Assembly: GCA_015767355.1 (NCBI GenBank)
Contig: JADWMH010000146.1
Location: 1 to 5,493, forward strand
Source of the DNA: Gammaproteobacteria bacterium
GTDB lineage: Bacteria; Pseudomonadota; Gammaproteobacteria; Chromatiales; Chromatiaceae
Direction: 5' to 3'
DNA length: 5,493 nt
Below are positions 1-4,934 of this stretch, in pieces; the stretch's first letter is position 1, and each line of letters begins with the position of its first letter. The notes below the pieces were generated by a model. The model did no database searches. It saw only the letters and a list, made by a program, of their open reading frames with translations, and had not been told where the DNA came from. The position numbers were made by a program, and so were the translations under genes.

Positions 1-382
1 CATAGTCACCGATGGCGCGAAAAGCACCCTCCGGCAAACGGATCTCGGAGCGGTCGATTTCATTACCTACAGCAGCAAGTGCCTCTGCAATATCAGAGGT
101 TCCGACAGATCCAAACAGCTTGCCCTCTTCACCTGCTTTACGCGATATAGTAACAGTGACGCCGTCAATGCCTGTCTTGCGTGCTTCGGCGACAGTGAGT
201 TTGTCAGATGCAGCCAATTCGAGTTCTGCACGTCGGGATTCGAAATCAGCAACATTGGCTTGTGTCGCCGGCAAGGCGTGACCACCCGGGATGAGGTAGT
301 TACGGCCATAACCGGCTTTTACATTGACCTGATCGCCAAGGTCACCCAGATTTGCAATTTTTTCCAACAATATAATTTGCAT
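1..382 (-). CDS. rplI: 50S ribosomal protein L9, partial (3' end outside window)
   Basis: Large-subunit protein that binds 23S rRNA at the base of the L1 stalk and helps maintain reading-frame fidelity. The product begins MQIILLEKIANLGDLG and continues with a glycine-rich segment, VKAGYGRNYLIPGG (about residues 20-33). Both are hallmarks of the L9 N-terminal RNA-binding domain, followed by the start of the connecting helix and C-terminal domain. About 127 codons are visible; the family is usually near 150, so roughly the last 20 codons lie beyond the left edge. The ATG at 382-380 is preceded by GGGAG with a 6-base spacer, which supports this start. It is the last visible gene of the rpsF-rpsR-rplI operon, 15 bases after rpsR. 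In many gammaproteobacteria a membrane-protein gene sits between rpsR and rplI; here there is none. Confidence 0.97.
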   Translation of the reverse strand, partial: MQIILLEKIANLGDLGDQVNVKAGYGRNYLIPGGHALPATQANVADFESRRAELELAASDKLTVAEARKTGIDGVTVTISRKAGEEGKLFGSVGTSDIAEALAAVGNEIDRSEIRLPEGAFRAIGDY

Positions 383-397
383 CTTGCTCTCCCTGAA

Positions 398-622
398 TCA
401 ATGCTGATCGGTGTATGGCAGCAGCGCGAGGAATCTGGCGCGTTTGATCGCTGTTGACAGCTGACGCTGATATTTGGCTTTTGTACCTGTAATGCGACTG
501 GGGACAATTTTGCCATTTTCACTGACATTCTGCTTCAGCATATCAAGATCTTTGTAATCGATCTCAGTGATGCCTTCGGCAGTAAAACGACAGTATCTTC
601 TACGACGGAAATAACGTGACAT
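398..622 (-). CDS. rpsR: 30S ribosomal protein S18
   Basis: Small-subunit platform protein that forms a heterodimer with S6 and binds the central domain of 16S rRNA. The 74-residue product begins MSRYFRRRRYCRF and contains the family signature GKIVPSRITGTKAKYQRQL (residues 37-55). It ends with RARFLALLPYTDQH, nearly the same as the E. coli protein of 75 residues. The start is three bases after the rpsF stop. Its Shine-Dalgarno sequence GAGGAG is formed by the last two Glu codons of rpsF, so translation of the two genes is tightly linked, which fits the need for equal amounts of S6 and S18. priB, which separates these genes in E. coli, is absent. Confidence 0.98.
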   Translation of the reverse strand: MSRYFRRRRYCRFTAEGITEIDYKDLDMLKQNVSENGKIVPSRITGTKAKYQRQLSTAIKRARFLALLPYTDQH

Positions 623-625
623 CTC

Positions 626-1018
626 TTACTCCTCTACTTTGCTTGTGGCGGCCGGGGCAGCAGGCTGTGGCGCCTTTGCAGGAGCCTCTGTTTCACGCTC
701 ATCTCTCTTCACCAGTTTTGAGTCATCGGTGATGGCTTCATTGCGACGGATTGTCATATGACGCAGAACTGCATCATTGAAGCGGAAAGAACTCTCAAGC
801 TCGGTAAGAGCCTCGTTGCCGCACTCGATGTTCATCAGAACATAGTGCGCCTTGTGATTCTTGTTGATGGGATAGGCAAGTTGACGACGGCCCCAATCTT
901 CGAGACGATGGATCTTGCCCTCTTTCCCTTCGATGATGCCGCGATAACGCTCTATCATCGAGGTTACCTGGTCGCTCTGGTCGGGATGGACCAGAAACAC
1001 GATTTCATAATGACGCAT
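626..1018 (-). CDS. rpsF: 30S ribosomal protein S6
   Basis: Small-subunit protein that pairs with S18 on the platform of the 30S subunit. The 130-residue product starts MRHYEIVFLVHPDQSDQV and has the characteristic block EDWGRRQLAYPINKNHKAHYVLMNIE (residues 40-65), then FRFNDAVLRHMTIR. Residues about 102-130 form a low-complexity tail rich in Ala, Pro, Lys and Glu that ends in Glu-Glu. Such tails vary between species; in E. coli the terminal Glu residues are the site where RimK adds more glutamates, so the same is possible here but unproven. The ATG at 1018 has AAGGA about 8 bases upstream. It is the first gene of the operon and is preceded by its own promoter and a structured leader. Confidence 0.98.
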   Translation of the reverse strand: MRHYEIVFLVHPDQSDQVTSMIERYRGIIEGKEGKIHRLEDWGRRQLAYPINKNHKAHYVLMNIECGNEALTELESSFRFNDAVLRHMTIRRNEAITDDSKLVKRDERETEAPAKAPQPAAPAATSKVEE

Positions 1019-1044
1019 AGTTTGTTCCTTATGGATAAAAATGC

Positions 1045-1072
1045 CTCCTGCGGTATGCAGTGAAGCAAGGAG
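1045..1072 (-). promoter_or_regulatory. Candidate S6:S18-binding mRNA leader motif
   Basis: In the rpsF leader, read on the minus strand, CTCCT (1072-1068) can pair with AGGAG (1049-1045). Inside this stem, TGC (1067-1065) can pair with GCA (1058-1056) to make a small hairpin. The unpaired segment TACCGC (1055-1050) is left on the 3' side between hairpin and stem. A CCG in a bulge flanked by a stem and a hairpin is the published description of the autoregulatory S6:S18 complex-binding motif found upstream of rpsF in many bacteria. The CCG lies 32 bases before the start codon. The inner stem is only three base pairs, so the fold is plausible rather than certain; a competing CTGC/GCAG hairpin (1060-1057 with 1051-1048) is also possible. 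Confidence 0.55.
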
Positions 1073-1108
1073 TAGAATTCACCAACAGGCGAACCCACAA
1101 GAGCGAGA

Positions 1109-1136
1109 ATTGTAAAGACTTTCCTCGAAATTGCAA
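1109..1136 (-). promoter_or_regulatory. Probable sigma-70 promoter of the rpsF operon
   Basis: On the minus strand a -35-like TTGCAA (1136-1131) and a -10-like TACAAT (1114-1109, five of six consensus bases) are separated by 16 bases. Transcription would start near 1102, giving a leader of about 84 bases that includes the candidate S6:S18 motif. The promoter sits between the end of the hydrolase gene (1199) and rpsF, so the ribosomal operon can be transcribed independently. No convincing terminator with a T-tract was seen between 1199 and the promoter, so read-through from the hydrolase gene is possible. Confidence 0.5.
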
Positions 1137-1198
1137 GTAAAAACAGTCCTCCAAAGAAACATCGTAATTACTCAATATCCCGCAGGCTTGATTCTACA

Positions 1199-2164
1199 TC
1201 AGAAAGCATCCTCTTCAACTTCGATGTACGCCAGGCTGACAAATTTGCCGATACCATGGTCAAATCCCTGCCAATCCTTCCATTGATCAAGCTGCTTGAC
1301 GACGATGGGTTTGATTTCATAATCGGCGAGATCATTTTCATACTCTTTTTTCACGACTTCGAAAATTGTCGATACCAGCAGCAGGAAATTTTCGGCGACC
1401 TCCTTCCCGCCAGTGTGTCCATGACCGGGCACATAGTGCTTGCCGTTGATCCCGATCGCCCTTGTCAGGGCTGTCTGCAGCCCCTTGAAGCTTCCACCAT
1501 CGATGCGGCCGAGGCGTGCATTCATCGCATTGTCACCGAGGAACAGGACATCATCCTCGACCACATGCACCATAATGTCACTGGTGGTATGCGCTTTAGC
1601 CGTATGATGAATGGCAAAGGTTTTTCCGCCGATGCTGATGCTGTCGCCGTCATTGATGGGGATATCAGCTGCAACTACAGTGGTTCCACGGGTTGCCCCT
1701 TCGGTCAGACGCAGCATCAAATCGATCCAGGCCTGCCCCTCGCCTGCCTCCACGCCGCTGATCAGATTTGGATGCGCATAAAGTTTCGCATCCGGCCAGG
1801 CCTCTCTGATCGCCTGGTTCCCCAGCCAGTGGTCTCCATGAATATGTGACGAGAATGCCGCCACTACAGGCTTGTCGGTAACCCCCCTGATTTTTTGAAT
1901 CACCATCTCGCCGCTCTGAACACTGTTGCCGGGATCAATAACCACGACACCGGCATCGGTCAGCACAAAAGCAGGGTTATTCATAAATCCCTGGTTTTCC
2001 ACATTGGGATCATCGACCGGACCATGGATAACATAGACAGCATCCGTGATCCTGTCAGCCTGGTACTCTGCGGCCAGCGGCGGCCCCTTTTCCGAAGTCC
2101 CTGCCGAGACAGCGATTGGTGAGATCGTGAGAGCAGAGACGATGATAACGAGTTGTTTCAACAT
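1199..2164 (-). CDS. Exported metallo-beta-lactamase-fold hydrolase
   Basis: A 321-residue protein with an N-terminal signal peptide (hydrophobic LVIIVSALTISPIAVSA, likely cleaved after residue 21), so probably periplasmic. The metallo-beta-lactamase fold is shown by SSHIHGDHWLGN, supplying His107, His109, Asp111 and His112. The other expected metal ligands are His192 (AHTTSD), Asp211 (LFLGDN) and His248 (YVPGHG). The dinuclear zinc site therefore looks complete and the enzyme active. The substrate is unknown: the fold covers beta-lactamases, thioesterases, lactonases and the SoxH-like periplasmic hydrolases of quinoprotein and sulfur metabolism, which this layout most resembles. That sub-family assignment is an inference. 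The start has AGAGGAA upstream at good spacing. The gene is divergent from an FNR-type regulator and may share its control region. Confidence 0.92.
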   Translation of the reverse strand: MLKQLVIIVSALTISPIAVSAGTSEKGPPLAAEYQADRITDAVYVIHGPVDDPNVENQGFMNNPAFVLTDAGVVVIDPGNSVQSGEMVIQKIRGVTDKPVVAAFSSHIHGDHWLGNQAIREAWPDAKLYAHPNLISGVEAGEGQAWIDLMLRLTEGATRGTTVVAADIPINDGDSISIGGKTFAIHHTAKAHTTSDIMVHVVEDDVLFLGDNAMNARLGRIDGGSFKGLQTALTRAIGINGKHYVPGHGHTGGKEVAENFLLLVSTIFEVVKKEYENDLADYEIKPIVVKQLDQWKDWQGFDHGIGKFVSLAYIEVEEDAF

Positions 2165-2190
2165 GAGAATTCCTCTGGGTAATAGTCGCA

Positions 2191-2239
2191 GTCAGTTGCA
2201 CTGACAATGGATAGTACAACCTCAAGCAGATGCCGCAAT
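2191..2239 (-). promoter_or_regulatory. Possible promoter and operator of the hydrolase gene
   Basis: On the minus strand TTGCGG (2238-2233) and TACTAT (2216-2211), 16 bases apart, form a weak sigma-70-like promoter. A perfect inverted repeat follows at 2205-2191, GTCAGT-GCA-ACTGAC as read on the minus strand, with six-base arms and a three-base centre. It would overlap the expected transcription start, about 27 bases before the start codon. It could be a repressor operator or a short hairpin at the 5' end of the message. The dyad is seen directly; its role and the promoter are inferred. Confidence 0.35.
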
Positions 2240-2250
2240 CATGGAATACC

Positions 2251-2278
2251 CCTATAGTTACACATAGATTCGCCTATA
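2251..2278. repeat. CCTATA direct repeat in the divergent control region
   Basis: CCTATA occurs at 2251-2256 and again at 2273-2278, exactly 22 bases apart, or about two helical turns on the same DNA face. An ATAG/CTAT pair lies between and around them. Such spacing is what paired operator half-sites would show, but six-base repeats are short and chance is a real alternative. The rest of the stretch between the two divergent genes is AT-rich and has no coding potential. Confidence 0.2.
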
Positions 2279-2319
2279 CCTGTGAGCGATAGAATGAATT
2301 ATATTTCCTGCTTGTGGCA

Positions 2320-2350
2320 TTGTATTAATTTAAGTATATGCTAATATACT
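2320..2350 (+). promoter_or_regulatory. Possible regulator promoter with a 7-4-7 dyad
   Basis: A -35-like TTGTAT (2320-2325) and a -10-like TAATAT (2342-2347), 16 bases apart, could drive the regulator gene from near 2354. A perfect inverted repeat AGTATAT-GCTA-ATATACT (2333-2350) covers the -10 element. The same dyad provides TATACT on the minus strand, which could serve as a -10 for the divergent hydrolase gene. The dyad is certain. The promoter assignments are weak because the region is AT-rich and offers several alternatives. Confidence 0.35.
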
Positions 2351-2363
2351 GGAATATGATGAT

Positions 2364-2377
2364 TTGATATAAATCAA
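2364..2377 (+). promoter_or_regulatory. FNR/ANR/DNR-type binding site
   Basis: TTGAT-ATAA-ATCAA is a perfect match to the FNR-class consensus TTGAT-N4-ATCAA. Dyad symmetry continues outward with TGA at 2359-2362 region and TCA at 2379-2381, with a mismatch on each side of the box. It lies 33 bases before the start codon of a regulator whose recognition helix has the residues expected to read this site, so autoregulation is likely. If transcription starts near 2354 the bound protein would block elongation. For the divergent hydrolase gene, the site is about 42-45 bases from a possible start near 2326-2329, close to the usual activating position. Confidence 0.8.
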
Positions 2378-2410
2378 GTCACTTTATCTCCATACCAGGC
2401 GGGGAATATT

Positions 2411-3121
2411 ATGATCGGTGCTGAATGCAACAAGGAATTTCTGGCTTTCGAAGAGTGCAACTTGTGTCCCACGCGTGAAATTGCGCTGTTTGCGAATGTC
2501 AAACCGGAAGATCTTCTGCAGATGCACTCTCCAATCCAATACGAGGTGATCGAAAAAGGAAGCAAGCTGTATGAGTTCAATGAGAAGGCTGACTATATCT
2601 ACACCCTGCACGATGGCGCCTTGAAGCTGGTGCAATATTTACCGACCGGTGAACAGCGCATCGTCAGGCTCTTGAGAAGAGGCGATCTAGCCGGGATAGA
2701 GGCAGTCACCGCAGGTGAATACCAGCATGACGCCATTGCGATGACAAAAGTCAGTGTGTGCAAAATTCCTGCTGATATCGTACTGAATCTTTCTCAAAAA
2801 ATCCCTGAACTCCACGCAAATCTGTTGAATAAATGGCAGCATGCACTGACGACGTCCGACACCTGGCTGACCAGGCTCTCGACCGGGCCCTCCCGCTATC
2901 GCGTCATTCGACTGCTGATCTGGCTCTCTGAAAACTGCCCCGACGAGGAGTTTTTTATGCCTGGCAGGGAAGATATAGGAAACATGCTCTCCCTGACCAC
3001 TGAAACTGTCAGCCGCACCATTGCAGGGCTGCGCCGCGATGGTGAAATTGAATTGCTTGGCTCTGACCGCGCCAGGGCAGATGTCGATACGCTGAAAAAA
3101 ATTGTCAAGGAACCTGCATGA
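2411..3121 (+). CDS. Crp/Fnr-family transcriptional regulator, probable oxygen/redox sensor
   Basis: A 236-residue cytoplasmic regulator. Residues about 25-120 form the cyclic-nucleotide-like sensor barrel (EKGSKLYEFNEKADYIYTLHDGALKL, then RRGDLAGIEAV), followed by a dimerisation helix (about 125-160) and a C-terminal winged helix. The recognition helix has LTTETVSRT, giving Glu198, Ser201 and Arg202. This is the E-xx-SR pattern by which FNR reads TTGAT, and a perfect such site lies upstream. Cysteines at 6, 16, 19 and 117 could hold an iron-sulfur cluster. Cys117 (SVCKIP) aligns with FNR Cys122, but the N-terminal spacing is C-x9-C-x2-C instead of FNR's C-x2-C-x5-C. The ATG is preceded by GGCGGGGA, a moderate ribosome site. 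Its stop overlaps the next start (ATGA). A DNR/NNR-type or other redox role is an alternative. Confidence 0.9.
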   Translation: MIGAECNKEFLAFEECNLCPTREIALFANVKPEDLLQMHSPIQYEVIEKGSKLYEFNEKADYIYTLHDGALKLVQYLPTGEQRIVRLLRRGDLAGIEAVTAGEYQHDAIAMTKVSVCKIPADIVLNLSQKIPELHANLLNKWQHALTTSDTWLTRLSTGPSRYRVIRLLIWLSENCPDEEFFMPGREDIGNMLSLTTETVSRTIAGLRRDGEIELLGSDRARADVDTLKKIVKEPA

Positions 3122-3354
3122 CGCACTTTCCTGTTGATCCTAATTCAGGCATCCAGCAGGAGAGTTTCGCAGTCATTCAAAACCCGCGAAAAAACCGCAA
3201 GCGATTTCCCGAAGGCTGTGTCACCACGGTTGCCGATGAAGATGAGGCGCTGTCACGCACCGAGGGAGTGGAGAAATCAGGCGCCGCTTTAGTCTATGGG
3301 CCGTCAGTTTCATCAGAAGGTTTGCGCATCTATTATCTGGTGCGCTGGCTGTAA
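3118..3354 (+). CDS. Small protein of unknown function coupled to the regulator
   Basis: A 78-residue soluble protein with no signal peptide, membrane segment or cysteine pair. I do not recognise a named family. It starts inside the stop codon of the upstream regulator (ATGA, 3118-3121) with AAGGAA five bases before the ATG, so it is very likely translated with it. A basic patch NPRKNRKRFPEGC (residues 22-34) is followed by an acidic VADEDEAL segment and a C-terminal GPSVSSEGLRIYYLVRWL that looks like a beta-strand end. This composition suggests a real, folded small protein, possibly nucleic-acid or phosphate binding, but that is only a guess. Ending just before a convergent intergenic repeat, it closes a two-gene operon. 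Confidence 0.75.
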   Translation: MTHFPVDPNSGIQQESFAVIQNPRKNRKRFPEGCVTTVADEDEALSRTEGVEKSGAALVYGPSVSSEGLRIYYLVRWL

Positions 3355-3395
3355 GCCGTAACTGCTCAATAATCCCGTGCATTGTTCTAGACTGC

Positions 3396-3521
3396 GTAGG
3401 ATGCTGCTGAGCTTGCGAAGCTTCCGCGTCCTGCTCACGCCCCTCACCTACGTCCCTGTAGGCGAAGCGCATCAATCGCGGATTTACACTCGACAGATGC
3501 GCTTCCTCAGCAACATCCTAC
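3396..3521. repeat. Composite inverted repeat, candidate intergenic element
   Basis: This occupies most of the 207-base non-coding gap between two convergent genes. Outer arms GTAGGATGCTGCTGAG (3396-3411) and CTCAGCAACATCCTAC (3506-3521) are complementary at 15 of 16 positions. Inside are a perfect 10-base inverted repeat GAAGCGCATC/GATGCGCTTC (3464-3473 and 3496-3505, directly abutting the right outer arm), a CCTAC/GTAGG hairpin (3447-3451 and 3458-3462) and a GAAGCTTC palindrome (3417-3424). No T-tract follows, so it is not a classic terminator, although it could end transcription from both sides. No clear target-site duplication flanks it. Open frames across it look spurious. It resembles a MITE-like or REP/BIME-like dispersed repeat, but copy number cannot be seen here. 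Confidence 0.7.
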
Positions 3522-3561
3522 ATGGTGTTGTCTTGCGAGGAGTTTTGCAGGGTGGCTCTAT

Positions 3562-3957
3562 CTACGGATTAGTTTTCCTGCGGACGTAAATCGCCTGGGC
3601 ATTCACCGTCTTGGTGTGAGCCGGGACAGGGATATAACGACCGTTGCGATAGACATCAACGGTTTCTGAAGCTCCCTTACCGGTATAGCCAAGAATAAGC
3701 ACACCATTGGCGCCCATGCTGGCAGCCTGAAGACGGGCCTGATGAACCAGGTAATCCTCGATTTCCTGTGCGGTCATTTTAGGTTTGCTGGTAGCTGTAA
3801 CATTCCCCTTTACAATATAGTCACCGGGGGCATTCGTATAAAATTTGACTTGTTCCGGTTTGATGACTTCTGGCTCGGCGACTTGCTGTGATGTGCAGCC
3901 TGCAACAAGGAGAACCAGCAGGGATAGTGAGATAAATTTGATAAGTGAAACTTTCAT
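3562..3957 (-). CDS. Small outer-membrane lipoprotein
   Basis: From the ATG at 3957 the product is 131 residues. A lysine-containing N-terminus and hydrophobic stretch lead to the lipobox LVAGC (Cys21), giving a mature lipoprotein of about 111 residues. Thr at +2 is not the Asp inner-membrane retention signal, so outer-membrane sorting is expected. The mature part has YIVKGNVTATS, a helix with QARLQAASMGANGVLILGY, and a final strand VNAQAIYVRR. This arrangement recalls the small alpha/beta folds of RcsF, DUF4156 and YbjQ proteins, but the similarity is in pattern only. An in-frame ATG at 4011 would add 18 residues before the signal peptide. I reject it because it overlaps the likely -10 element, whereas the ATG at 3957 has AGGAG nine bases upstream. 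Function is unknown. Confidence 0.85.
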   Translation of the reverse strand: MKVSLIKFISLSLLVLLVAGCTSQQVAEPEVIKPEQVKFYTNAPGDYIVKGNVTATSKPKMTAQEIEDYLVHQARLQAASMGANGVLILGYTGKGASETVDVYRNGRYIPVPAHTKTVNAQAIYVRRKTNP

Positions 3958-3985
3958 TGATGATGACTCCTGAACTGGTGGTTGG

Positions 3986-4039
3986 GTCGTGCTGTTAAAT
4001 ACACGACGCAATCATAAAGGGATTCATTCTCCATGTCCA
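3986..4039 (-). promoter_or_regulatory. Promoter and 5' hairpin of the lipoprotein gene
   Basis: On the minus strand TGGACA (4039-4034, five of six -35 bases) and TATGAT (4016-4011, five of six -10 bases) are separated by the ideal 17 bases, predicting a start near 4004. A perfect six-base inverted repeat, GTCGTG (4007-4002) with CACGAC (3991-3986), lies at the predicted start. It could be an operator or a hairpin at the 5' end of the transcript. The message leader would be about 46 bases. This placement decides the start codon of the lipoprotein gene. Confidence 0.6.
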
Positions 4040-4081
4040 ACTGACGCGATGACGCGGGTGTCATTCAAAATTATTTTCAGG

Positions 4082-4894
4082 CTATAGCTCAAACTCGGCC
4101 CAGATCGGACAATGATCCGAGGGTTTCTGCATGGCGCGAATGTCGTAATCAATCCCGGCGCCGAGCAGTCTCTTCTGCAGCGCTTTGGTTGCAAGTATTA
4201 AATCAATCCGCAGTCCTCTCCTGGGTTCACGGTCAAAGCCCCTGCTGCGATAGTCGAACCAGCTGAAACGGTCGTCGACATCAGGATGGATGTCACGAAA
4301 GGTGTCCAGCAGCCCCCACTCCATGAGACGCTCCATCCATTCACGCTCTTCGGGCAGGAAACTGCATTTTCCGGTGCGCAGCCAGCGTTTGGCATTATCC
4401 GGGCCAATGCCGATATCCCGGTCGAGACGGGCGATATTGACATCACCCATGACGACCAGGTTTTCATCCGGGCTAAAATCCTGCAAATGGACCATTAAAT
4501 CTTCGTAGAAACGGCGTTTGTTGGGGAACTTGGTATCATGCGTGCGGCTCTCGCCCTGGGGGAAGTAACCATTGATCACAGTCACCCGGTTGCCATTGTC
4601 ACTCTCATAGGTCGCCGTGATCAGCCGGCGCTGTGCATCCTCCTCGTCGGTTGCATAGCCGCGTGAGACACTCACAGGCTCCTTTTTTGAGAGCAATGCG
4701 ACACCATAGTGTCCCTTCTGGCCGAAGTATTCGGCATGATAGCCAATCTCCTGCACCATCTGCAGCGGGAAATCAGGATCCTGCACCTTGATCTCCTGCA
4801 GGCCGATGATGTCAGGGTCGAGGGTGTCACGCAATTTTTCGAGTTGATGCGGACGCGCCCGCAGACCATTTACATTGAAAGAGACGATTTTCAT
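4082..4894 (-). CDS. xthA: Exodeoxyribonuclease III (AP endonuclease)
   Basis: A DNA repair enzyme of the exonuclease/endonuclease/phosphatase fold. It cuts at abasic sites in base-excision repair and degrades duplex DNA from 3' ends. The 270-residue product is close to the E. coli protein (268 residues) over its full length: MKIVSFNVNGLRARPHQLE at the start, GQKGHYGVALL, VINGYFPQGESR, RWLRTGKCSFLPEEREWM, DRFSWFDYRSRGFD, and KPSDHCPIW at the end. The expected catalytic residues are present: Asn7, Glu34, Tyr110, Asp151, Asn153, Asp231 and His261. The start has GAGGT nine bases upstream. It follows the SUMF1/EgtB-type gene by 19 bases and is probably cotranscribed with it. The junction carries a 23-bp tandem duplication of its ribosome site and start codon. 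Confidence 0.98.
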   Translation of the reverse strand: MKIVSFNVNGLRARPHQLEKLRDTLDPDIIGLQEIKVQDPDFPLQMVQEIGYHAEYFGQKGHYGVALLSKKEPVSVSRGYATDEEDAQRRLITATYESDNGNRVTVINGYFPQGESRTHDTKFPNKRRFYEDLMVHLQDFSPDENLVVMGDVNIARLDRDIGIGPDNAKRWLRTGKCSFLPEEREWMERLMEWGLLDTFRDIHPDVDDRFSWFDYRSRGFDREPRRGLRIDLILATKALQKRLLGAGIDYDIRAMQKPSDHCPIWAEFEL

Positions 4895-4934
4895 TTAAGT
4901 CATACCTCGGGTTTCATTTATGCCACACCTCGGG
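4889..4934 (-). repeat. 23-bp tandem duplication of a ribosome site and start codon
   Basis: Two adjacent 23-base units, 4912-4934 and 4889-4911, match at 20 of 23 positions. Read on the minus strand each has CCCGAGGT, then six variable bases, then TAAATGAAA. Unit 1 holds the last codons and TGA stop of the upstream gene, with an ATG overlapping that stop (ATGA). Unit 2 holds the GAGGT and ATG used by xthA. The ATG in unit 1 opens a five-codon frame, MKPEV, ending at 4900-4902, five bases before the xthA ATG. Without the duplication, the xthA start would overlap the upstream stop directly. The repeat is seen; the evolutionary order is inferred. Confidence 0.85.

Noticed and set aside
623..625. 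Missing priB as sign of a deletion
   Set aside because: rpsF and rpsR are directly adjacent with a natural ribosome site; absence of priB here is common outside the enteric group.
1256..1849. 197-codon open frame on the plus strand
   Set aside because: It is antisense to the hydrolase, whose motifs are complete; the frame shows no recognisable domain.
3221..3475. 84-codon open frame on the minus strand
   Set aside because: It runs through the small coupled gene on the other strand and into the inverted repeat, has no clear ribosome site, and its sequence looks like translated repeat.
3396..3521. Integron attC site
   Set aside because: The size and imperfect inverted repeat fit, but the terminal core sites (RYYYAAC and GTTRRRY) are missing and no integrase or cassette array is present.
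3396..3521. Rho-independent terminator
   Set aside because: Stable stems are present but no run of T follows on either strand; a terminating role cannot be excluded but is not of the classic kind.
3958..4011. Longer lipoprotein start at 4011
   Set aside because: It would place 18 extra residues before the signal peptide and starts inside the predicted -10 element; the ATG at 3957 has a good ribosome site.
4022..4081. Terminator after xthA
   Set aside because: An ATGAC/GTCAT hairpin is present but short and lacks a T-tract.
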